Below are positions 1-7,124 of a stretch of 46,818 nt of DNA, piece after piece; positions within the stretch are counted from its first letter, which is position 1; each line of letters begins with the position of its first letter. The stretch is from an uncultured Spartobacteria bacterium (GTDB taxonomy: Bacteria > Verrucomicrobiota > Verrucomicrobiia > Chthoniobacterales > Chthoniobacteraceae), in contig CAIRYQ010000080.1 in assembly GCA_903882875.1 (NCBI GenBank), positions 1 to 46,818 of the forward strand, written 5' to 3'. A program made the translations under genes and the position numbers. The notes beneath the pieces are model-generated. The model saw only the letters and a program-made list of their open reading frames with translations. It was not told the DNA's origin and made no database searches.

Positions 1-7
1 AGCGTGT

Positions 8-284
8 CATGCACTTTGGCAGAGGCGGCGGTGAATCGAGGGCCAAAGGCCCGACACAAGCCAGCCCAGGGCAAGTCCGCGTCTTTCGCGGACGCCGCCC
101 TGGGACATGGGCAAAAAGCCAACAATGCCCTGAAAGGGCGGCACACCTTTGCCGCAAGGGCGGCACACTTTGTCACGCCCTTTCAGGGCTTTGATCCTGT
201 TGGGCCGATGACCCAGGGCGTTGCCCTGGGCTGGCTTGGTACGCACCGTTGGTGCTCAGAGGCAGCTCGCTGCCAAAGTGCATG
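8..284. repeat. Large nested palindromic repeat element
   Basis: A perfect 15-bp inverted repeat (CATGCACTTTGGCAG at 8-22 and its complement at 270-284) encloses a second perfect 17-bp inverted repeat (58-74 and 221-237) and an inner near-perfect pair around 125-139 and 176-190. The whole unit could fold as a long multi-hairpin in DNA or RNA. No open frame in it looks like a gene. It resembles the REP/BIME-like palindromes scattered through verrucomicrobial genomes, which I infer is its class; copy number cannot be judged here. Confidence 0.75.
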
Positions 285-445
285 GCGCGCTTCTGGGCTC
301 CGGCGGAACAACTGTTCCTTGGACAGGCGAACCTGCCGTCATTTCAATCCCGCCCATGCCTCCGCCGCCCATGATCTGGAACCAATCGAAATGGAATCAG
401 GCATTCTGGGCTGCGGGTGCCAACAACAACAACCCACACAAGACC

Positions 446-928
446 ATGACCCAAGACCTCCTCAACCTCGACCTCACCGACGCAGACTGGACGGCAGTAG
501 ATGCCGCCCTCGACACGCTCGAAACGAAACTCGGCGCAAATCTCCTCGACCTCACGCCAGCGCAGCGCAAACAACTCACCAAGATGGGCGACAAAAGCGA
601 AGCCTTCTGCCGCCAGGCGCTCGTCGTCGGCCGGCAAAACGCCGCCAAGCTCCCCACGGACACCGCCGCCGATCTCACCGCCGAGGAGGGCGACCTTTCC
701 TCGCTGGACAAGCTCCGCCCGAGACTCACGCGCATCATCTCCCTCTCGGAAAAGGCCGGTGATTCCGAAGTCGCCCTCGGGAGCGACATCATGGTCTTCA
801 GCCTCACCCTCTACGGCATCCTCAAGGCTCTCGGTGCCGGAGCCGGCCTCGACAACCTCAAGGCCCAGATCGGTGTGCGCTTCGCCCGCGGCCCGAAAGC
901 CGCCAAGCCGGCCGCGCAAAAGCCCTGA
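446..928 (+). CDS. Conserved hypothetical protein, 160 aa
   Basis: The start is the ATG at 446, which opens a protein beginning MTQDLLNLDLTDADW; longer upstream frames run into the palindrome and are unlikely. The product is soluble and mostly helical in appearance, without signal peptide or membrane segment. It has a central stretch LTKMGDKSEAFCRQAL (about residues 49-64) and a later GSDIMVFSLTLYGILK segment, and ends in a lysine/alanine/proline tail. I recall similar short proteins annotated only as hypothetical in several phyla, and no function is known to me. The gene sits between a palindromic element and a 21-bp repeat array that begins about 12 bases after its stop codon, so its 3' untranslated region would contain the array. 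Confidence 0.7.
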   Translation: MTQDLLNLDLTDADWTAVDAALDTLETKLGANLLDLTPAQRKQLTKMGDKSEAFCRQALVVGRQNAAKLPTDTAADLTAEEGDLSSLDKLRPRLTRIISLSEKAGDSEVALGSDIMVFSLTLYGILKALGAGAGLDNLKAQIGVRFARGPKAAKPAAQKP

Positions 929-940
929 TCGCACCCGGTC

Positions 941-1278
941 CGCGGCGTTCCGAAGGCGGCTTGCAAGGTTCGGAACGCCGCCCGCCGGGCTCGGAGCTTC
1001 GCACCGCGAGGCTCTGAAGGCCGCGCGCGGGGCAAAAAGCCCGGCGCGCCGCCTTCCGAACGCGGCGCGCGAGGCTCGGAACGTCGCAGCCCGAGGCTCG
1101 GAGCCCCGCGCGCGGGGTTCGGAACGTCGCGCGCGACCCTTTTTGCCCGGCGCGCAAGGCTCGGAACGCGGCACGCAAGGCTCGGAATGCGGCGCGCAAG
1201 GCTCGGAACGTGGCGCGCAAGGCTCGGAACGTGGCGCGCAAGGCCCGGAATGCGGCGCGCAAGCCACGGAACCCGGAA
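941..1278. repeat. 21-bp tandem array 1
   Basis: About 16 head-to-tail units, nearly all exactly 21 bp with occasional one-base slips (near 1004 and 1089). The consensus is close to CGCAAGGCTCGGAACGYGGC. The five units at 1153-1257 are almost identical, while those nearer the upstream gene are progressively diverged. The period is a multiple of three and units lack stops, so several frames on both strands stay open and translate as heptapeptide repeats; I see no convincing start codon or ribosome site for any of them. The array leads straight into the palindromic element at 1295. Confidence 0.85.
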
Positions 1279-1294
1279 TTCGACCCTTTTCCCG

Positions 1295-1437
1295 TGCTTA
1301 TCCGGTTGCTTGAAACAGACAGGCTCTGCGAGGGCCTTGATAATAGCCCAGCACTTCAGTGCTGGGTACAAGGATGGGAACAACGGGCAAAGTCCCGGCA
1401 GGGACGGCAGAACGCTCCTTCCGCCCCTGCCGGGACG
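1295..1437 (+). repeat. Truncated copy of TIR-bounded palindromic element
   Basis: Starts with TGCTTATCCGGTTGCTTGAA and continues through the hairpin CCCAGCACTTCAGTGCTGGG and an AAGTCCCGGCAGGGAC hairpin. It is collinear and about nine-tenths identical by eye with the left part of the element at 41484-41723. The right half and the right terminal inverted repeat are missing, so this is a truncated copy. Confidence 0.8.
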
Positions 1438-1618
1438 GAAAGCACGGAGGTGGGTGAAGGTGAACGGCGGGCATCGTTCGCAGGCGCACGATTCGATGAA
1501 CCCCAAGGACGCCGCCGCATCGCGATTGATAAGGAGCCTGCCACGACCGCCGCTCCCGATCTCCCCGATACGGTGCGAAGGTCGCCGTTCGCGGAATTCA
1601 GCCCCATCAACCTACCCC
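1438..1618. other. Intergenic, nothing recognised
   Basis: Spacer between the truncated palindromic element and the LTxxQ/PDZ gene. It must hold that gene's promoter, but I cannot point to a convincing -35/-10 pair. Forward frames through this stretch are extensions of the array frame and do not look coding. Confidence 0.4.
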
Positions 1619-3316
1619 ATGAAAAGATACCCCATCCTCATCGCATCCGCCGTCCTGTTGTCGGCGGGAAATCCATTCGCCGGCGAAATCGTCGGCTTCA
1701 AAGCTCAGGTCCAGCCCGGCGGCAATCCTCAGGGCGGCGCTTGGGGCAAGTCCGCGGCGGCATGGTACATCGAGGGCATCGAGAAGACCGTGAAGCTCAC
1801 ACCCGAGCAGAAGGAGGCCATGACGAAAATCATCGAGACGCGCGACAAGGCATCGAAGGAACTGCAGGAGAGGCACGGCGAGAAGATGAAAGCCGCCATG
1901 CAGGCGATGACGGACGCTTACAAGGCCAAGGACAATGAGGCCATCGCCAAGGCGCAGAAAGATTACCAGGCAGCCAGCGCCGACACGACCAAGCTCTTCA
2001 AGCAGGCCCAGACCGACCTCGACAACGTGCTGACCGCCGAGCAAAAGGCGCAGCGGCAGGAGCAGTCCTTCGCGCAAGCCATCAAGTGGATGACCGATCC
2101 GGCCAAACTCAGCGCGGAACAGACCGAGAAGCTCAAGGCCATCCTTGCCAAACAGGGTGCCGTCGGCGGACGCGAGGGCGGCGAACGCGCGGAACACGGT
2201 TGGAATGAAGCCGTCCAGAATGTGCTGACCGCGGAACAGAAGGCGATCATCGCAAAGCACCGCGCCTTGTCCCAAGCAAAGGCCACGGTTGGCCAGGTGA
2301 AACTGACCGCCGAACAGTTGCAGAAGATCGAGGCGGCATACGACGACCTCACGAAGACCGCCAATCCCAACAGCGAAGCCATCGCCCAAAAGCTCTCCGA
2401 GAAAATCAACGGCCTGCTCACCGCGGAGCAAAAGGAGGCGATGAAGAACAACGTGTGGACGCAAGCGGGCGCACCGGCCCGGAAAGTTGCCACAGTGGCG
2501 GCACTCGGACAGCGTGCGGCAGGCTCGCCGCAGGTCATCCGCATCGGCGAGGGCGGCGAAGGGCTCACTGTGACCATCAACGGCGAAAAGGGGAAGGCCG
2601 CCCAAGGCGAACCCAAGAGTTCCGTCGCCCGGACCATCCAGTTCGCCGAGCCCCACTGGCAGAATGAAAAAGGCCCGTGGCTCGGTCTCGCGATGGAGCC
2701 CGCCTCCGAAGCGCTCCGCGCTCAACTTTCCCTCGGAAAGGAAGAGGGGCTCCTCGTCAGCCATGTCGTGCAAAGCAGCCCCGCAAACCGCGCCGGCCTC
2801 GCGCGAAACGACATCCTCCTGCGCCTCGATGACCAGATTCTCGTAGAGCCATCGCAGCTCAGGAAACTCATTTCGATGAAGAAACCCGGCGACCAAGTGA
2901 AACTCACCTATTTGCGCAAAGCCGAGCGCAAGGAAACCACCGCGACGCTCATCGAACACGTCATTCAATCCGCAGAACATCCTACTTTCGAGTGGTCCGA
3001 GGCTCCGGGCCAACATCGCAAGACCGAAGGACGGGACCGTGAAGTGATCGAACACCTCGATCTCCTGCTCCGGAACATAAGAAACAAGCCTCCCGGCGCA
3101 GCCCCGCAGGAAAACCCCTACGTACCCCGGCTCAATCCCGCGCCCGGCGCGCCTCTCCTGCAAAACCCTCACCCGCCCCGGCCCAAAGCCGCTCCGGGCG
3201 CGGCGCTCCCGCAGAATCCACAACCACTCCAACTCAACGTCGTTCCCGGTGCGCCACTTCCGCCGCTCGGCATCCCGGCACCCAAGCCCAACCCTCCGTC
3301 GCCACAGGATCGCTGA
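1619..3316 (+). CDS. Exported LTxxQ-repeat protein with PDZ domain
   Basis: 565 aa from the ATG at 1619, which opens a signal peptide (MKRYPILIASAVLLSAGNPFAG). Residues about 55-290 are helical with at least six LTPEQ/LTAEQ/LSAEQ motifs, as in the Spy/CpxP (LTxxQ) periplasmic family, but with several repeats in tandem. Residues about 350-445 form a PDZ domain: a GPWLGLAM strand opens it and SSPANRAGLARNDILLRL carries the carboxylate-loop and helix features, like the PDZ of HtrA proteases. No protease domain is present. The C-terminus is proline-rich with repeated PGAP/LPQNP motifs. A periplasmic chaperone-like or scaffolding role is inferred only. Much longer in-frame extensions upstream come from the stop-free array and are rejected. 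The final 80 or so bases lie in a perfect tandem duplication. Confidence 0.8.
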   Translation: MKRYPILIASAVLLSAGNPFAGEIVGFKAQVQPGGNPQGGAWGKSAAAWYIEGIEKTVKLTPEQKEAMTKIIETRDKASKELQERHGEKMKAAMQAMTDAYKAKDNEAIAKAQKDYQAASADTTKLFKQAQTDLDNVLTAEQKAQRQEQSFAQAIKWMTDPAKLSAEQTEKLKAILAKQGAVGGREGGERAEHGWNEAVQNVLTAEQKAIIAKHRALSQAKATVGQVKLTAEQLQKIEAAYDDLTKTANPNSEAIAQKLSEKINGLLTAEQKEAMKNNVWTQAGAPARKVATVAALGQRAAGSPQVIRIGEGGEGLTVTINGEKGKAAQGEPKSSVARTIQFAEPHWQNEKGPWLGLAMEPASEALRAQLSLGKEEGLLVSHVVQSSPANRAGLARNDILLRLDDQILVEPSQLRKLISMKKPGDQVKLTYLRKAERKETTATLIEHVIQSAEHPTFEWSEAPGQHRKTEGRDREVIEHLDLLLRNIRNKPPGAAPQENPYVPRLNPAPGAPLLQNPHPPRPKAAPGAALPQNPQPLQLNVVPGAPLPPLGIPAPKPNPPSPQDR

Positions 3317-3499
3317 ATCCAAATTCCGGGGTGCAGGAACGAAGGATGGGATGCCAACTGTCTGCTTCAACGTCGTTCCCGGTGCGCCACTTCCGCCGCT
3401 CGGCATCCCGGCACCCAAGCCCAACCCTCCGTCGCCACAGGATCGCTGAATCCAAATTCCGGGGTGCAGGAACGAAGGATGGGATGCCAACTGTCTGCT
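3234..3499. repeat. Perfect 133-bp tandem duplication
   Basis: 3234-3366 and 3367-3499 are identical by eye over their whole length. The first copy contains the last codons and stop of the LTxxQ/PDZ gene and the second copy repeats them downstream without a gene. The absence of any mismatch implies a very recent duplication or an assembly artefact. Confidence 0.9.
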
Positions 3500-3809
3500 C
3501 CGCTTTCCTGGCATGAGGCTGGGTTCCGATGCGTGAGTTCCGGGTGAATCTCCCCAGCAGACAAATTTCTCTGAAACTGTTTGTGCGTTCCGGGGAACGC
3601 GTTAATCTCCGCGCAGCGTTCGGAAACGGATGCGACAATTTATAAACTGTTCTGGGGGGAACATCGGCCCTCCGTAGCCTTTCGGCCGCGGGGGGCCGAA
3701 CTTTTTTCCGGGGATCGCACGGGGCAAATCGCGGGATTGCGCGCCGGGACACGGACGGGAATGATGCGCGCGACGTGAGCCATTCCGAACACCATCGCCA
3801 GCACAAGCC
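3500..3809. other. Intergenic, possible terminator hairpin
   Basis: About 310 bases without a credible gene. A GC-rich hairpin (TTTCGGCCGCGGGGGGCCGAA around 3678-3698) is followed by a T run (CTTTTTTCC), which has the form of a rho-independent terminator in the plus direction, although far from the stop at 3316. AT-rich CAATTTATAAACTG at about 3639-3652 could be a promoter -10 region for the following glycosyltransferase. Both readings are inferences. Confidence 0.4.
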
Positions 3810-4898
3810 ATGAGGATCGGGCTCGTCCGCAGGGGCTACTCCGCGAGCGGAGGCGCGGAGGCGTATCTTTTCCGTTTTGCAGATGCGGCGCGCGCGGCGG
3901 GGCACGAGCCGGTGCTCGTCTGCGGCGGCGCATGGCCGGGCGACGTGTGGACTCACGAGCGGATCGTCGTGGCCGGGAAGACGCCTGGAGAATTTGCCGA
4001 CCGGCTCGCAGAGCGGCGCGCGGGCGGCGGCTGGGATGTGCTCTTCAGCCTCGAACGCGTGTGGGCGTGCGACGTGTATCGCGCGGGCGATGGCGTGCAT
4101 TCGGCGTGGCTCGATCGGCGCGCGCCATTCGAGTCCGCGTGGCGCGGCTGGTTCCGCAAATTGCAGCGCAAGCACCGCGAGATCATTGAGCTCGAGTGCG
4201 CGCTCTTCACCGGCGGTACACGGCGCGTCATCGCGAATTCGCAGATGGTGAAGGACGAAATCATCCGGCTCTACGGCACGCCTGCGGAGGATGTGCATGT
4301 GATCCACAACGGCGTCCCGATTCACCCCGCAGAACCTGGCGCGCGGGAAAAAGCGCGCGCCGCCCTCGGCCTCGCGCCGGCGGAATACGTAGCGCTCTTC
4401 GCCGGCACCGGCTGGGATCGCAAGGGCCTGCGTCATGCGGTTGCGGCGGTCAACGCGCTGAAAATTCCGATCACGCTGCTCGTCGCGGGACGCGGCGGGC
4501 GCGGTGAACAGCGCGGGCTGCCGCAGTCGGATCGCGTGCGGTTTCTCGGCGCGCTGCCGGGCGAAAAACTCCGCGCAGTGCTCGCCGCCGCGGATGTCTT
4601 CATCCTGCCGACCATCTACGATCCGTTTTCCAATGCCTGCATCGAGGCGCTCGCCGCCGGGCTGCCCGTCATCACCACGACGGCGAACGGCTTCGCGGAA
4701 ATCATCGCGCACAGCGCGGAAGGCCACGCAGTCGCGCCCGGCGACACACGCGCGCTCGCAGATGCGCTCGCGTCGTGGGCCGATCCCGCCCGGCGCGAGG
4801 CCATGCGTCCGCGCCTGCTGGAAAAAGCCGCGCGCTTTTCCGTGGAGGAAAATCTCGCGCGCACGCTCGAAGTGATCACCGCCGCGCAGCGCGGGTGA
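3810..4898 (+). CDS. Glycosyltransferase family 4, WaaG-like
   Basis: 362 aa. The N-terminus MRIGLVRRGYSASGGAEAYL has the glycine-rich donor loop of GT-B enzymes, and residues 94-103 (AGDGVHSAWL) match the acceptor-side motif typical of lipopolysaccharide glucosyltransferase I (WaaG). The C-terminal half has the donor-binding signature DPFSNACIEALAAGLPVIT with an E-x7-E spacing near residues 272-295. The length is normal for the family. It is predicted to transfer a sugar from a nucleotide donor onto a lipid A-core or similar surface glycan at the cytoplasmic face of the inner membrane. It stands alone, followed convergently by a cytochrome c-type membrane protein gene six bases away, so no pathway partners are visible. 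The GT4 assignment is firm; the exact substrate is inference. Confidence 0.85.
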   Translation: MRIGLVRRGYSASGGAEAYLFRFADAARAAGHEPVLVCGGAWPGDVWTHERIVVAGKTPGEFADRLAERRAGGGWDVLFSLERVWACDVYRAGDGVHSAWLDRRAPFESAWRGWFRKLQRKHREIIELECALFTGGTRRVIANSQMVKDEIIRLYGTPAEDVHVIHNGVPIHPAEPGAREKARAALGLAPAEYVALFAGTGWDRKGLRHAVAAVNALKIPITLLVAGRGGRGEQRGLPQSDRVRFLGALPGEKLRAVLAAADVFILPTIYDPFSNACIEALAAGLPVITTTANGFAEIIAHSAEGHAVAPGDTRALADALASWADPARREAMRPRLLEKAARFSVEENLARTLEVITAAQRG

Positions 4899-4903
4899 CC
4901 CGG

Positions 4904-5866
4904 CTACTTCCCCGCCCCACCGCCCGCGGCCGGTGTGTTCGTCGCAAAGGGCGCGCCTTTTTGAATCCACCGGATGATCGTCAGCACCTCGTCGCCGGTG
5001 AGCGCCTCCTTGCCCTTCGGCGGCATCACGCCGTCGTCATCGGGCTGGAGCAGGATGAGCCGCACGACTTCGCTGCCGAGCGGATCGCCGGGCTTGATCG
5101 CGACCTTCTCGCTCTCGCCGCCCTTCAGCGCCACGACGGGATCGTCGAGCCGGTAATCGCCCTTCTGCTTTTCCTTCCCGTGACACTTCGCGCATTTCTT
5201 CTCCAGAATCGGCTGCACGCGCTCGACGAAAAAGCGCTGCTTCTCGTCGAGATTCGCGGGCGTCGCCGCATCCGTCGCTTCCGCCGATTTTTCACCGAGA
5301 AGCTCACGCACAAATGCGGGCGCATTCTCGGTGAGATATTTCGAGCCGTGCGTGAGATTGCCGCCGACGTGCCCCGCGATCACCACCAGCGCCAGCGTGA
5401 CCGCGAGCAACCCGCGGTAGGCGAGCATGGGCACGCGCCGCGTCTCATCGCGGAAGGCGAATCGCTGCACCACGAGCGCGAGCAGCGTCGCCACGACGAC
5501 CGCGATGCCCGTCCAGCGGTGCGACTCCACCTCATGCACCTCGTAGCCGCCGCCCGTCGCGCGCAGGATGCCGAACGCCGCGGCCACGATCCCGCTCAGC
5601 AGGCTCAGCCACAGCGTGAGCTTCGTCACCGGCTTCAGCTCCGCGCTCGGACGCCACATGCGGTAAATTTCCAGCACGCAGACCATCGTGAGAAAGCCGA
5701 TGGGAAAATGCAGCACCACCGCGTGAAACGGCGCGAGGAACGGACGCCACAGGAACGCCTTCTGCACAGCCACGGGCGCGGCATGAGCCGTGATTGTGAG
5801 CGCGGTGAAAATGAACAGCATCACGGCAAAAAAGGATTGCGTGTGGTTTGAGGAACGTCGGTGCAT
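4904..5866 (-). CDS. Membrane protein with DUF2231-like and PSCyt1 cytochrome c domain
   Basis: 320 aa from the ATG at 5866 (MHRRSSNHTQSFFAVMLF), with a signal peptide-like N-terminus. Residues about 45-170 contain four hydrophobic helices with HFPIGF near residue 53, the pattern of DUF2231-type membrane domains. The C-terminal third carries one haem-binding motif CAKCH at 225-229 and the VMPPKGKEALTGDE motif typical of planctomycete cytochrome c (PSCyt1) domains, probably facing the periplasm. It is predicted to be a membrane-anchored electron carrier or sensor; its partner is unknown. The much longer reading frame extending upstream to 7522 overlaps three plus-strand genes and is rejected. 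It ends in an AAGGGAGK-like glycine-rich tail. Confidence 0.8.
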   Translation of the reverse strand: MHRRSSNHTQSFFAVMLFIFTALTITAHAAPVAVQKAFLWRPFLAPFHAVVLHFPIGFLTMVCVLEIYRMWRPSAELKPVTKLTLWLSLLSGIVAAAFGILRATGGGYEVHEVESHRWTGIAVVVATLLALVVQRFAFRDETRRVPMLAYRGLLAVTLALVVIAGHVGGNLTHGSKYLTENAPAFVRELLGEKSAEATDAATPANLDEKQRFFVERVQPILEKKCAKCHGKEKQKGDYRLDDPVVALKGGESEKVAIKPGDPLGSEVVRLILLQPDDDGVMPPKGKEALTGDEVLTIIRWIQKGAPFATNTPAAGGGAGK

Positions 5867-6071
5867 GGGAGGCGTCGGTTTTGGGGCTTTCGACAGCGAA
5901 CCTACTGGCCACCCGGCCCCGCACGCTCTACCGATCTTGCCAATCGCACACCGCACCTTGTCGCCGGTACGCCGCGATCCATGCCGCGAAATGCGCACCA
6001 CGCCCTTGCGCTTCCCCGGAGGATCGCTAAGAAGCGCGCCCCCGGTCGGGTTGACCCGCCGCCCGCGGCAG
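5867..6071. promoter_or_regulatory. Divergent intergenic region
   Basis: About 200 bases separate the minus-strand cytochrome gene from the plus-strand lipoprotein-resB-ccsA operon and must contain both promoters. I could not identify confident promoter boxes. Confidence 0.4.
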
Positions 6072-7124
6072 ATGACATTCCCTCGCTTGAAGCCCACACC
6101 TCTCCTCTTCGCCTTCGCCATTGCCGCCGCCCTCACCGGCTGCGAGCGCAAGATGCCGCGCGTGTATGACGCGCCGAAGGATCGCCCGTTCGTCCCGCCG
6201 AAGGAGACCGCGCAGAACGAGGACGGAGGCCGGGACAACGGAGCCAAACCGCCCGCGCGCGACGAGGAAAAGGTGTGGCGTCCCGCACTGACGTGGACAT
6301 TGCCCGCAGACTGGAAGGACGTGGGAGCGGACGCCGCGAACGTCGGACGCTTTGCCGCAGGCGATGCGTCCGTCGCGATCACCGCGCTCACTTCGATGGA
6401 GGGTAAGGAGACGATCCTGGTGAACATGTGGCGGCAGGTGCGCAAACAGGAGCCGCTCGACGAGGCCGACGCCGCGAAGATGCTCAAGGAAGTCCCGATC
6501 GCAGGAGCAAAGGGCACGATGTTCGAGGTCGCCGACGAGCAGGGCGGGAAGCCGTCGCGCTTCGTCGTGGCGTTCACGCACCGGCCCGAGGGAAGTTTGT
6601 TTTTCAAAATCCAGGGCCCCGACGCCGCAGTCACCGCGCAGAAGCCCGCGTTCTTCGAGTTCTTGAAGACCGTGAAATTTGCCGAGGGCGCCGTGCCCAC
6701 ACCGGCCCCGGCCCCGGAGGCAAAAGGCTGGCCTGTCGAATTGCCCGCAGGCTGGGCCGAAGTCGCGCCGGGGCCGATGCAGCAGGCGAAATTCTCCGTG
6801 CCGGAAAAGGACGGTGCGAAGGCCGAAGTGACCGTCAGCATTTTTCCGAGTGCGACCGGCGGCACCGTGGAAAATGTGAAACGCTGGCGGAACCAGCTCA
6901 AGCTCGCCGCGATCCCCGACGACGAAATCGCGAAGCTCGCCCAGCCGCTCGCAGGCGCGCCCGAAGGCTCGATCATCGTGGATTTGAAAAATGAAGCCCG
7001 TGCGCTCACCGGCGCGATTGTCCCGCGCGACGGCCAGTGGTTTTTCATCAAGCTCCTCGGGGACGCGCCCGCCGTCGCCGCCGCGCGCGAGGCGTTTGTC
7101 ACCTTCGCAACCAAGCTTCCCTGA
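6072..7124 (+). CDS. Lipoprotein with duplicated domain, first gene of cytochrome c maturation operon
   Basis: 350 aa from the ATG at 6072. The N-terminus is a lipoprotein signal with lipobox LTGC (Cys24). The mature protein has two similar halves: TWTLPADWKDVG (about residues 75-86) and WPVELPAGWAEVA (about 218-230) each open a domain in which a surface-exposed 'W...P.GW' start is followed by a beta-rich region ending in FFKIQGP or FFIKLLGDAP and FxxFxxTVKF/FVTFATKL. This suggests an internal duplication. No enzyme motif is seen. Its stop overlaps the start of resB (TGATG), so it is translated with the cytochrome c maturation proteins, and a periplasmic helper role in that process is inferred. 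Confidence 0.75.
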   Translation: MTFPRLKPTPLLFAFAIAAALTGCERKMPRVYDAPKDRPFVPPKETAQNEDGGRDNGAKPPARDEEKVWRPALTWTLPADWKDVGADAANVGRFAAGDASVAITALTSMEGKETILVNMWRQVRKQEPLDEADAAKMLKEVPIAGAKGTMFEVADEQGGKPSRFVVAFTHRPEGSLFFKIQGPDAAVTAQKPAFFEFLKTVKFAEGAVPTPAPAPEAKGWPVELPAGWAEVAPGPMQQAKFSVPEKDGAKAEVTVSIFPSATGGTVENVKRWRNQLKLAAIPDDEIAKLAQPLAGAPEGSIIVDLKNEARALTGAIVPRDGQWFFIKLLGDAPAVAAAREAFVTFATKLP

